Under the pieces are notes generated by a model. That model saw nothing but the letters and a program-made list of their open reading frames with translations, had not been told where the DNA came from and ran no database searches. From DASUBN01 sp036500225 (GTDB lineage Bacteria; Pseudomonadota; Gammaproteobacteria; Natronospirales; REEB76), in NCBI GenBank assembly GCA_036500225.1, contig DASYCJ010000118.1:28359-92358 (forward strand): a stretch of 64,000 nucleotides of DNA, read 5' to 3'. Position 1 is the first letter of the stretch. Every line of letters begins with the position of its first letter. Position numbers and translations under genes: made by a program. Shown in pieces: positions 53,695 to 62,462 of this stretch.

Positions 53695-54726
53695 ATGCAA
53701 AACAACGGACAGATGACCATGGACCAGGCGGGTAGTCCGATCCCGATGGCGGCATTCACGGATGCATCCATCGCGGCGTCAAGTACACCCGTGGGTCGGG
53801 ACCGCAGCAAACCGCTCAAGGTGGTGTACATCGCCGGGGATGGCCGTAGCGGCTCGACCCTGCTGGACCGCCTGATCGGTGCTTATCCTGGTGTGTTCTC
53901 CTGCGGTGAACTGGGTAACCTGCTGCAATCCACCGCGTCCTCCGACCAGTTCTGTGCCTGTGGCTGCAAGGCCCAGAGTTGCGATTTCTGGCGCAACGTG
54001 CAGGAACGCTGGAGCGAATCGGTCCAGGATTTCACCGAGCGTGAGTACCGAAGCCTGCAACGCCGTTATGAGCGACTGCGCTCGCTGTTGCGCCCGCGCA
54101 ATGATCGGGAACTCTCCATGGAGGACCCCCGTTTCGCGCGCTATGCGGAATACACCTTGGCCTTGTTCAACGCCATCGCCGACCTTTCCGGCGCCGCGGT
54201 GATCGTCGATTCCTCCAAGAGCCCGGCGCGGGCCCTTGCCCTGTCGCGGATGCCAGGGCTGGACCTGCGCATGCTACACCTGGTTCGGGACGTGCGCGGT
54301 GTCGCGTACTCCCTGCGCAAGCTCTCGGCTCCCAAGCCTGGGGAACCCAGATCACGCCAGCCCAAGCGTCGCAGCAACCTGCGCTTCGCTGGGACCTGGG
54401 CAGTGGTCAATTATTTCTGCGAGCGTGTGCGTCCCAAGATCCCCGGGCCGAACCTGTTCACCCGGTACGAGGACTACACCGCTGATCCGGATGGCATGCT
54501 CCAGGCGGTGGCCGAGCTTCTCGGTATGGAACGCATCCCCTATGCGGCCGGCGCCAGCTACCTCATGACCCAGGGCCATCAGGTAGCCGGCAACGAGGCA
54601 CGTATGCGACCGGTGCAGGCCATCGCCACGGATGAGACCTGGCGGCGGCAGTTCGGCTTCGGCATGCAGAAGGGTCTCTATCTCCTGGTGCTGCCACTGA
54701 TGCTGCACTACCGCTACCGGCTCTGA
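53695..54726 (+). CDS. Sulfotransferase family protein
   Basis: A 343-residue PAPS-dependent transferase. The 5'-phosphosulfate loop is GDGRSGSTLLDRLIGAYP (about residues 48-65) and the 3'-phosphate block is HLVRDVRGVAYSLR (about 196-209). A CACGCKAQSCDFW cluster near residues 87-99 has four cysteines and may bind a metal. No signal peptide is visible. It would place sulfate on a sugar of the polymer. The start is uncertain among ATGs at 53695, 53713 and 53719. Confidence 0.85.
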   Translation: MQNNGQMTMDQAGSPIPMAAFTDASIAASSTPVGRDRSKPLKVVYIAGDGRSGSTLLDRLIGAYPGVFSCGELGNLLQSTASSDQFCACGCKAQSCDFWRNVQERWSESVQDFTEREYRSLQRRYERLRSLLRPRNDRELSMEDPRFARYAEYTLALFNAIADLSGAAVIVDSSKSPARALALSRMPGLDLRMLHLVRDVRGVAYSLRKLSAPKPGEPRSRQPKRRSNLRFAGTWAVVNYFCERVRPKIPGPNLFTRYEDYTADPDGMLQAVAELLGMERIPYAAGASYLMTQGHQVAGNEARMRPVQAIATDETWRRQFGFGMQKGLYLLVLPLMLHYRYRL

Positions 54727-54763
54727 TCGGGCCTCGACACACAGCGCATCCACGGAAGGACGC

Positions 54764-55888
54764 ATGACAAATCCGCGATCCATGTATCGCAATGCGTTTC
54801 GTGCCGTCGGCATGGCATCCATGCTGCCGGTGTTGGGCGTACTCGTGGCCTGGACCGATGTGCCCGTGCCGCGTTATCGCATCGTGGATCTGGGTACCTT
54901 GGGCGGTGCTGCCAGCAATGCCGAGGCCATCAACGAACATGGCCAGGTCGCAGGCTGGTCGGAAACTGCCGGCGGCAATCGCCATGCCTTCCTCTATAGC
55001 AACGGCATCATGCAGGACCTGGGCACTCTCACCGGCGGCAGCGACAGCTATGCCACCGCTCTCAATGACCGCGGGCAGGTGGTCGGGTATAGCGGGATCA
55101 ATGGCCTGGGTCAGCAGTTTCCGGAGATATACCAGGGCTTCGTCTGGGATCAGGACGGCATGAAGAGCCTTGGAGCCTTGTTCTGTCCCTGTTCTTATAA
55201 CGACCGCTACGGTGCCAGCGGCGGTTACACCATAAACGACAAAGGCTGGGTCGGCGGTGATTCGGAGACGGTGCGCGGTTCCTGGGTGCTGCATGCGACT
55301 TTCTGGCGCGACGGCGCTCTCCAGGATATTGGCGGCGGTGCCGGCGATTGGTCCATCAGCCGGCTGTTCGGCATGAATGTCCAGGGCGCGGCGGTGGGGG
55401 ATTACGCCTCCGATGCCGGGAAGCAGGACGTGTTCGATCGGCAGGCGAGCCTATGGCGCAACGGCCTCAGGACCGATCTAGGCAGCCTGCCGGGCGATGC
55501 CTCCAGCTCAGCCCTCGCCGTGAATTCCCGCGGCATGGTGGTGGGTTGGTCCGGTACCTCCAGTGGCAGCGTCTCTCATGCCTTCATCTGGAGCAGCAAC
55601 AGCATGCACGATCTCGGTTCCTTGCATCACGGTGCCAAGAGCGCAGCTCTCGCCATCAATGCCTTGGGCGATGTGGTGGGTTGGTCGGATGCCGCGGACG
55701 GCACGCCCCATGCCTTCCTCTGGCGCGGTGGCCGTATGCAGGACCTGAACGAAACCATACCTGAATACTCGGGATGGGTATTGATCCAGGCCAGCGGCAT
55801 CAACCGTCGCGGCGAGATCACCGGCACCGGCTTGCACGACGGTCAGACCCACGCTTTCCTCCTTACCACATCCGATGGCGGCCGATAA
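54764..55888 (+). CDS. HAF-repeat protein, exported
   Basis: A 374-residue protein with an N-terminal hydrophobic segment (VGMASMLPVLGVLVAWTD) and at least six HAF-type repeats such as GQVAGWSETAGGNRHAFLYSNG, GQVVGYSG and GDVVGWSDAADGTPHAFLWRGG. HAF repeats probably form a beta-propeller and are common in exported proteins of bacteria with PEP-CTERM systems. The function is not known. It overlaps the next glycosyltransferase by 14 bases, so it is part of the operon rather than an insertion. A GGAAGGA site precedes the ATG. No PEP-CTERM signal is visible. Confidence 0.85.
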   Translation: MTNPRSMYRNAFRAVGMASMLPVLGVLVAWTDVPVPRYRIVDLGTLGGAASNAEAINEHGQVAGWSETAGGNRHAFLYSNGIMQDLGTLTGGSDSYATALNDRGQVVGYSGINGLGQQFPEIYQGFVWDQDGMKSLGALFCPCSYNDRYGASGGYTINDKGWVGGDSETVRGSWVLHATFWRDGALQDIGGGAGDWSISRLFGMNVQGAAVGDYASDAGKQDVFDRQASLWRNGLRTDLGSLPGDASSSALAVNSRGMVVGWSGTSSGSVSHAFIWSSNSMHDLGSLHHGAKSAALAINALGDVVGWSDAADGTPHAFLWRGGRMQDLNETIPEYSGWVLIQASGINRRGEITGTGLHDGQTHAFLLTTSDGGR

Positions 55889-56975
55889 CACCATGGTCAT
55901 GGCAGCTACTGCATCGCAGCGCATCACGTTGGTGGCCGCGGGTCTGGAGATCCTGGGCGGGCAGGGCATCCAGGCCAAGGCGCTCATGGAGGGCTTGCGC
56001 CAGCGCGGTTACGCGGTGGACTTCCTGCCGGTGAACCCGCGCTTCCCCGCGGGCTTCCGCTGGCTGCGCCAGATGCGTTACGCCCGCACCGTTTTCAACC
56101 AGATACTGTACCTGCCGAGCCTGGTGGCCCTGCGAAAGAGCGACGTGGCCCACGTGTTCTCCGCTTCCTATTGGTCTTTTCTCCTGGCACCGGTGCCGGC
56201 CATCCTGGTGGCACGCCTCTTCGGCAAACGCGCAGTGCTGCATTACCACAGCGGCGAAGCCGAGGACCATCTTTCCCATTGGGGTGCCTTGGTGCATCCC
56301 TGGCTGCGCATGGCCGATGAGATCGTTGTGCCCTCCGAGTACCTGCAGCAGGTCTTCGCCCGCCATGGTTACCACACCCGCGTGGTCAAGAACGTGGTGG
56401 ACACCAAGCGCTTCGCTTACCGGGAGCGTCTGCCACTCGCTCCGAAGCTGTTGTCGGTGCGCAATTACGAACCCCATTACCGTGTCGAGGATGTGCTGAA
56501 GGCTTTCCCCGCCATCAAGGCTCGTCATCCGGCTGCGACCCTGACGGTGGCGGGTTACGGCAGCGAAGAGGGCAAACTCAAGGCTCTCGCGGCGTCCCTG
56601 GGCGTGGATGGCATCCGTTTCGTCGGTCGCGTAGAGCCAGAGGCCGTACCGGCCCTGTACGCGTCCGCTGATGTATTCCTGAACGCCGCGATCATAGACA
56701 ACCAGCCGGTATCGGTGCTTGAGGCTTTCGCCTCCGGCTTACCCGTGGTGAGCACCGGTACTGGCGACATCGCCGCCATGCTGCGTCATGGCGAGGCCGG
56801 TGTCTTGGTGCCGCCGCAGGATCCAGCGGCACTCGCTGCTGCCGTCATCGGACTATTGGATGATCCACAACGGGCACTCATGTTGGCGCGCCGGGCGCGG
56901 ACTGAAGTCGAGACTTATACCTGGGACCGCATCTCAGCCGAATGGGCTGAGGTCTATCGCAAGGAAGCTGCATGA
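55875..56975 (+). CDS. GT4-family glycosyltransferase
   Basis: A 366-residue GT-B transferase. An N-terminal GGQGIQAKALMEGLRQRGY leads to VVKNVVDTKRF, then a C-terminal donor domain with LTVAGYGSEEGKLKALAASLG, ADVFLNAAIIDNQPVSVLEAFASGLPVVSTGTGDI. The EX7E motif reads D-NQPVSVLE, with Asp in the first position. It adds a sugar to the lipid-linked oligosaccharide. The ATG at 55875 lies inside the HAF gene; another at 55893 is possible. Donor sugar unknown. Confidence 0.9.
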   Translation: MAADNTMVMAATASQRITLVAAGLEILGGQGIQAKALMEGLRQRGYAVDFLPVNPRFPAGFRWLRQMRYARTVFNQILYLPSLVALRKSDVAHVFSASYWSFLLAPVPAILVARLFGKRAVLHYHSGEAEDHLSHWGALVHPWLRMADEIVVPSEYLQQVFARHGYHTRVVKNVVDTKRFAYRERLPLAPKLLSVRNYEPHYRVEDVLKAFPAIKARHPAATLTVAGYGSEEGKLKALAASLGVDGIRFVGRVEPEAVPALYASADVFLNAAIIDNQPVSVLEAFASGLPVVSTGTGDIAAMLRHGEAGVLVPPQDPAALAAAVIGLLDDPQRALMLARRARTEVETYTWDRISAEWAEVYRKEAA

Positions 56976-59170
56976 AAATCGAGAACCTCTTACGTGCCGA
57001 TCTCTCCGATGTGGCCAGCCGCGGCTGGCAGGAGCTATCGCGCACCATGGACCGGGTCGCGGTCAATGCGCCGGAAGGCGTGAAGAACTTGGGGCTATTC
57101 GGTCATCTCGTCCCAGGTGCCGAAGGTGATGAGTCTGGCCTGAAGAACTTCCGACAGAATTCGGCCGAACGTTTCTTCACCGGTGTCGGCGACACACATC
57201 TGGCTGGTTTCATAGATGCGCATATACCGGGGGCCAAGGACAGCGTCGTCGCCACGGCGGACGCCCTGTGCCTGCGTAGTTTCCACCTCCTGGGCCATCG
57301 CGCCCTGTTCCTGGGTGACAACATCGACTGGCACCAGGACGTGGTGTCCGGAAGCCGTGCCCCCCTGGTCCACTGGAGCCGCATCAATCCCCTCGACGCT
57401 GACGCAGTGGGGGACAGCAAGGTCACCTGGGAACTGAACCGCCATCAGTGGCTGGTGCACCTGGGGCAGGCTTATCGCCTGACCGGTGATGAACACTATG
57501 CCCAGGTCTTCGCCGATAGCGTGCGGGACTGGATGGCTGCGAACCCGGCCGGCATGGGCATCAATTGGGCCAGCAGCCTGGAAGTGTCCTATCGGCTTAT
57601 CAGCTGGTGCTGGGCCCTGAATCTATTCCGGGATTCCAAGACCCTGACTCCGGATCTTTATTCGGACATGTTGGGCTGGTTGCGCGCCCATGCATCCCAC
57701 GTGGAACGCTATCTCTCCCATTACTTCTCACCGAATACCCATCTGACAGGTGAGTCATTGGGCTTGTTCTATACCGGCGTACTCTTCCCCGAACTGCCGC
57801 GGGCCGAACGCTGGCGTCGCCTGGGTGCGCGGGTCCTGTTGGAGCAGTTGCCGCGCCAGGTTCTCGCGGACGGCGTGTATTTCGAGCAATCCAGCTGCTA
57901 TGAGCGTTATACCGCTGAGATCTACCTGCATTTCATGATGCTGGCGGCTCGCAACCACATCACCCTCCCGGAATCAGCAGGCGAACGCGTCCAGCAGATG
58001 CTGGATCACCTGCTGGCGGTGTGCCGCCCTGATGGCAGCATGCCCCAGGTTGGAGACTCCGACGGTGGACGGCTCATGCCCCTGGCCCAGCGCCGCGCAG
58101 ACGATTGCCGCGACGTGTTCTCCCTCGCGGCAGTGTTCTTCGGTCGCGCCGACTACGCCTGGGCAGCGGATGGTCTGATGCCTGAAGTGGTCTGGTTCTT
58201 CGGCTCCGCGGGCGCCCGATCCTTCGCGGCCCTCGGTGAGGCGCAGCCCACACAGGCTCCCTCGCGGCTGTTCGCCCATGGCGGCCAGGCTGTGATGCGC
58301 AGCGATTGGGATACGGATGCCCATCATCTGGTCTTCGATACCGGCCCCCTGGGTTGCCGCGTCAGCGGTGGCCACGGCCACGCGGATCTCCTGGCCATCC
58401 AGTGCAGCGCCTTCGGCAAACCCCAGCTGGTGGATTCCGGTACCTATTGCTACACCCCCAACGCCCACTGGCGTGACCATTTCCGCAGCAGTTCCGCTCA
58501 TAACACCGTAGTGGTGGACCGCAAGAGCCAGGCGGTTCCGATCGGGCCATTTTCCTGGCGGGATCGCCCGACGGCGCAGCTACGGCACTGGCTCTCCACT
58601 CCGGCCTTCGACTATGCCGATGCGGAACATCATGCCTATCGTCGCCTCAAGGATCAGGTGACCCACCGCCGCCGCGTGCTGTTCGTGAAGTCCCGGTACT
58701 GGGTGGTGGTTGACGATCTGCAAGGTGACGAAGTGCACCAGATCGACCTCATGTTCCAGTTCGCGCCCACGGACCTGCATATCGGCAGCGACGGTTGGGC
58801 CCGGTCGCTCGACTCGGATGGCCGGGGCCTGTGCCTGCGTACCTTCAGCGCCACGCCGCTGCATGCAGAGATCCATCGTGGTGAAGTCGAGCCGATCCGC
58901 GGTTGGATCTCGCCGGACTACGGCCTAAGGATCCCGGCCCCGCAGTTGAGCTATAGCGCGGTATCGCGTCTGCCGCTAAGGGCAGTGACATTGTTACTCC
59001 CCCTGGATGGTGAGGCGGAAGCCTTGCCGGATGTGACCCAGGTGCAGGGCGAGGGTGGACAGGTGAGCCTGGTGTTGGACGACGGCCGAGAGACCGTGCG
59101 CATAGACGACCGGCAGATCAGCGTGCAGCGCGCCGGCGGCGAGAGCATCGGCCCTCTGCCGGCTCGATAA
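56972..59170 (+). CDS. Heparinase II/III-alginate lyase-like protein
   Basis: A 732-residue protein. An alpha/alpha toroid N-terminal domain (VTWELNRHQWLVHLGQAY, GINWASSLEVSYRLISWCWALN, HFSPNTHLTGE-type YFSPNTHLTGESLGLFYTGV) is followed by the beta-sandwich heparinase domain (SGGHGHADLLAIQCSAFGKPQLVDSGTYCY, SSSAHNTVVVD). These are the family's typical catalytic and metal-binding His/Tyr/Asn segments, so lyase action on a uronic acid-containing polymer is plausible. It has no signal peptide, unlike secreted lyases, so it may act in the cytoplasm or be exported by another route. Overlaps the previous gene by 4 bases. Confidence 0.88.
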   Translation: MKIENLLRADLSDVASRGWQELSRTMDRVAVNAPEGVKNLGLFGHLVPGAEGDESGLKNFRQNSAERFFTGVGDTHLAGFIDAHIPGAKDSVVATADALCLRSFHLLGHRALFLGDNIDWHQDVVSGSRAPLVHWSRINPLDADAVGDSKVTWELNRHQWLVHLGQAYRLTGDEHYAQVFADSVRDWMAANPAGMGINWASSLEVSYRLISWCWALNLFRDSKTLTPDLYSDMLGWLRAHASHVERYLSHYFSPNTHLTGESLGLFYTGVLFPELPRAERWRRLGARVLLEQLPRQVLADGVYFEQSSCYERYTAEIYLHFMMLAARNHITLPESAGERVQQMLDHLLAVCRPDGSMPQVGDSDGGRLMPLAQRRADDCRDVFSLAAVFFGRADYAWAADGLMPEVVWFFGSAGARSFAALGEAQPTQAPSRLFAHGGQAVMRSDWDTDAHHLVFDTGPLGCRVSGGHGHADLLAIQCSAFGKPQLVDSGTYCYTPNAHWRDHFRSSSAHNTVVVDRKSQAVPIGPFSWRDRPTAQLRHWLSTPAFDYADAEHHAYRRLKDQVTHRRRVLFVKSRYWVVVDDLQGDEVHQIDLMFQFAPTDLHIGSDGWARSLDSDGRGLCLRTFSATPLHAEIHRGEVEPIRGWISPDYGLRIPAPQLSYSAVSRLPLRAVTLLLPLDGEAEALPDVTQVQGEGGQVSLVLDDGRETVRIDDRQISVQRAGGESIGPLPAR

Positions 59171-59193
59171 CAAGAATCAAGGAGCAGCTTCAG

Positions 59194-61128
59194 ATGTGCG
59201 GCATAGCAGGTATCCTCAAGTTCTCCACAGACCAGGCGGTTGAGTATCCGCGCCTGGACCGGATGCGTAACGCGATGCAGCATCGCGGGCCCGATGACAG
59301 TTGCATCGTCATCCGCGGTCGGGTCGGGCTGGCTCATAACCGCCTGTCCATCATCGATCTGGGGGGCGGCCAGCAGCCCATGACAGGCGGCGGGCACCAC
59401 AGCTGGATAAGCTATAACGGCGAGCTGTACAACTTCCGCGAGCTGCGCAAGGAGTTGGAGGAGCGGGGCTGCCGCTTCGTCACCGACTCCGACACCGAAG
59501 TGGTGCTGCAGGCCTATCAGGTATACGGCGAGGACTGCGTCAGCCACTTGCGTGGCATGTTCGCTTTCGCCATCTGGGATCGGAACCGGCAGAAGCTGTT
59601 CCTGGCCCGGGACCGCCTGGGCATCAAGCCCCTGTACTATTCCGTCACGGACCGGGAGATCCTGTTCGCCTCCGAGATCAAGGGCATCCTGGCTGCCGAA
59701 GGCTTCAAGCCCGAGTTCAATAAGGCGATACTGCCCGAGTTCCTGGCGACACGCTACGTGGGAGGCAGCGAGACCTTCTTCCAGGGTGTCTTCAAACTTC
59801 TGCCGGGATACACCCTGACCTGGGGCCCCAGCGACGGCGTGCGCCACAACCGCTACTGGAAGCTGCCGGATCGCCTGGCCGCGAGCGACATCTCCTTCGA
59901 CGAGCACGTGCATGAAGTGCGCACGCGGCTTGAAGACGCGGTGCGTTGCCATCTGGTGAGCGACGTGCCGGTGGGCCTGTTCCTCTCCGGTGGCATCGAT
60001 TCAAGCGCTATCGCGGCTTTGATGGCGCCCCTGACCTCGGGCCAGGTGCAGAGCTTCGCCGTGGGTTTCGCCGAGCATGGCTACAACGAGCTCGCCTATG
60101 CGCGCCTCATGGCCAAGTCCGTGGGCGCCGTACACCGGGACATCCAGCTCACTGCGGCGGATTACTTCCGTCTGCTGCCGCGCATGGTCTGGCATGAGGA
60201 CGAGCCCATCGCCTTCACCTCCAGCGTCTGCCTGTATGCCATCTCGCGCCTCGCTGCGGAGCATGTGAAGGTGGTACTCACTGGAGAGGGCGCCGATGAA
60301 CTCTTTCTCGGCTACAACAAGTATCGCGTCACTGCCTGGAACGAGCGGCTAGGCCGGCCTTATTGGGCGACGGTGCCCCAGAGCCTGCGGGATGGCATCA
60401 GCCGTCTGGTGCAGAGTTTCCCGCGCCGCCTCCGCCGCTACGCGGAGCGCAGTTTCCTCGGACCCCAGCCGGGTGTCCGGGGACTGTTCTATGAGAACTT
60501 CGCGGTCTTCCCCCAATCGGTGCAGCAGCGTCTCCTGATGGAGCCCAATGCTCGCGACCCTTATGCGGAAGGTATGCGTCACTACTCCCAGGCACCCGGT
60601 GGCAGCCTGGACCGTATGAGCCACGCGGACATCCAGACCTACATGGTGGAACTCCTCATGAAGCAGGACCAGATGAGCATGGCAGCCTCTCTCGAGAGCC
60701 GCGTACCGTTCCTGGATCATCGATTCGTGGAATATGCGGCTGCCATCCCGGGTCGTCACAAGCTCCAGGGCCTGCAGACCAAGGCGGTGCTGCGCGCGGC
60801 CGTGAAAGACATCCTGCCCAAGGAGATCCTGAACCGCGGCAAGATGGGTTTCCCGGTCCCCTTCGGTCGTTGGTTGCGTGGGCGTTATGCGCCGCTCCTG
60901 GACGATCTGGTATTGAGCCCTCGTGCACAGGCCCGCGGGCTGTTCGATCCAGCTTATGTACAACATCTCGTGACAGAGCATCGCAGCGGCGAATGGGACC
61001 ATGGCGAGCGGCTCTGGTCTCTCATCAACGTCGAACTCTGGCAACGCATCTTCCTGGAAGGGGAGGCACCAGATGCAGTGCTCGACGAAGGCCTGTTCAG
61101 ATCGGAATTGGGTTCACTCGCTGCCTGA
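59194..61128 (+). CDS. Asparagine synthase-like amidotransferase 2
   Basis: A 644-residue second copy of the amidotransferase class. It begins MCGIAGILKFSTDQ with nucleophile Cys2; the synthetase ATP loop is SGGIDSSAIAALM (about residue 266), with KQDQMSMAASLESRVPFLDH. The two copies have equal lengths but diverge in the central linker and C-terminal tail, so they are old paralogues rather than a recent duplication. The reaction is likely amidation of a carboxyl on the polymer or a precursor; not proven. Confidence 0.9.
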   Translation: MCGIAGILKFSTDQAVEYPRLDRMRNAMQHRGPDDSCIVIRGRVGLAHNRLSIIDLGGGQQPMTGGGHHSWISYNGELYNFRELRKELEERGCRFVTDSDTEVVLQAYQVYGEDCVSHLRGMFAFAIWDRNRQKLFLARDRLGIKPLYYSVTDREILFASEIKGILAAEGFKPEFNKAILPEFLATRYVGGSETFFQGVFKLLPGYTLTWGPSDGVRHNRYWKLPDRLAASDISFDEHVHEVRTRLEDAVRCHLVSDVPVGLFLSGGIDSSAIAALMAPLTSGQVQSFAVGFAEHGYNELAYARLMAKSVGAVHRDIQLTAADYFRLLPRMVWHEDEPIAFTSSVCLYAISRLAAEHVKVVLTGEGADELFLGYNKYRVTAWNERLGRPYWATVPQSLRDGISRLVQSFPRRLRRYAERSFLGPQPGVRGLFYENFAVFPQSVQQRLLMEPNARDPYAEGMRHYSQAPGGSLDRMSHADIQTYMVELLMKQDQMSMAASLESRVPFLDHRFVEYAAAIPGRHKLQGLQTKAVLRAAVKDILPKEILNRGKMGFPVPFGRWLRGRYAPLLDDLVLSPRAQARGLFDPAYVQHLVTEHRSGEWDHGERLWSLINVELWQRIFLEGEAPDAVLDEGLFRSELGSLAA

Positions 61129-61262
61129 ATGAGGTTTCTTCACCGGAGGATTCCGGGTATCACCGGATACCGCCATTGAGGGTCGGATGCGAGAGTGAGC
61201 GTTAAGGAACTCGGGGGTTTCCCTCCGCGTATTGATGGACTCATTCGGGGCATCGGACGCCA

Positions 61263-62462
61263 ATGCGAATATTGTGGGTGAAAGTCGGTGGCTTGTGGCC
61301 GCCCAATACCGGTGGTCGGCTGCGCAGCCTCAACATACTCTCGGAGCTTGCCCGGGAGCATGAGGTGAGCGTGCTCACCACCCACCTGCCGGGTGAAGAT
61401 CCCGCTGAGCTCAAGCGTCAGCTCGGGCATTGCAGCCGGGTGGATTCCTTTCCCTTCGCCGCGCCTAAGTTCCGAGATCCGCGTTTCCCGTTGATGGTGG
61501 CCCGTTCCTGGTTCAGCGCCATGCCGGTCGACATCTACAAGCACCGTGTCCCGGCTCTGCGTCGCGAGGTAGAACGCCGTCTCAAGGCCGGCGAAGTAGA
61601 CCTCTGCATCGCTGACTTCGCGGTCGCCGCTCCCAACGTACCCTTCGACACCGCCGTACCGGTGGTGTTCTTCGCCCATAACGTCGAATACCAGATATTG
61701 AAGCGTCTCGCGCGGGCCCAGAAGGGTCTCCTGCGCCGGATACTGCTCGGCATCGAATGGCGCAAGACCCGCCGTTACGAAGCCAAGATCTGCCGGCAGG
61801 CACGCCTGACCGTGGCAGTCTCGCCCCAGGACCGGGACATGCTTATGGCCGATGCGGGCGGCGCCGTGATCCATGACGTGTCCACCGGCGTGGATGTGGA
61901 TTACTTCAAGGCTAACGGTGCTGAGGAAGACTCCGCCGAGCTGGTGTTCACCGGCTCCATGGATTGGCATCCCAACGAGGACGCCATCCGCCATTTCATC
62001 GACGACATCCTCCCTCATATACACCGCGAGATGCCGCGAGCCACACTCACGGTGGTGGGTCGCAATCCCAGTGGTGGCCTGCGTCGCAGTGCCGAGCAGG
62101 CCGGCGTGCGGGTCACCGGCACCGTTGATGACGTGCGCCCTTATATAGATGCGGCGGCGGTGTATGTGGTGCCGCTGCGCATCGGTGGTGGCACCCGCCT
62201 CAAGGTGTTTGAAGCCCTATCCATGGGCAAGGCCGTGGTCTCCACCGGTGTCGGCGTGGAAGGACTGCCTCTGGCCCCCGGCGAACACTACCTCAAGGCT
62301 GACGATCCGGAAGCCTTCGCCTCCGCCGTGGTGTCGCTCTTGCGGGACCCGGCGCGCCGTCATGCCCTCGGCGAAGCTGGTCAGCGCCTCACCCATGAAC
62401 GCTATGCCTGGCCGAAAGTGGCCAGGGAATTCGGCAGCTATTGCGAGTCGGCTCGTGGCTAG
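61263..62462 (+). CDS. GT4-family glycosyltransferase (exopolysaccharide type)
   Basis: A 399-residue GT-B transferase. The N-terminus, MRILWVKVGGLWPPNTGGRLRSLNIL, is typical of sugar transferases in PEP-CTERM-linked loci. The donor domain has VFTGSMDWHPNEDAIRHFIDDILP, GGTRLKVFEALSMGKAVVSTGVGVEGL and an EX7E-like pattern. Its stop lies inside the next gene start. The 134-base gap before it (61129-61262) has no gene and may hold a promoter. Confidence 0.9.
   Translation: MRILWVKVGGLWPPNTGGRLRSLNILSELAREHEVSVLTTHLPGEDPAELKRQLGHCSRVDSFPFAAPKFRDPRFPLMVARSWFSAMPVDIYKHRVPALRREVERRLKAGEVDLCIADFAVAAPNVPFDTAVPVVFFAHNVEYQILKRLARAQKGLLRRILLGIEWRKTRRYEAKICRQARLTVAVSPQDRDMLMADAGGAVIHDVSTGVDVDYFKANGAEEDSAELVFTGSMDWHPNEDAIRHFIDDILPHIHREMPRATLTVVGRNPSGGLRRSAEQAGVRVTGTVDDVRPYIDAAAVYVVPLRIGGGTRLKVFEALSMGKAVVSTGVGVEGLPLAPGEHYLKADDPEAFASAVVSLLRDPARRHALGEAGQRLTHERYAWPKVAREFGSYCESARG

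Noticed and set aside
62149..62454. Upstream extension of the formyltransferase reading frame
   Set aside because: This part is an out-of-frame reading of the glycosyltransferase C-terminus; family-like sequence begins only after the GTG at 62455.
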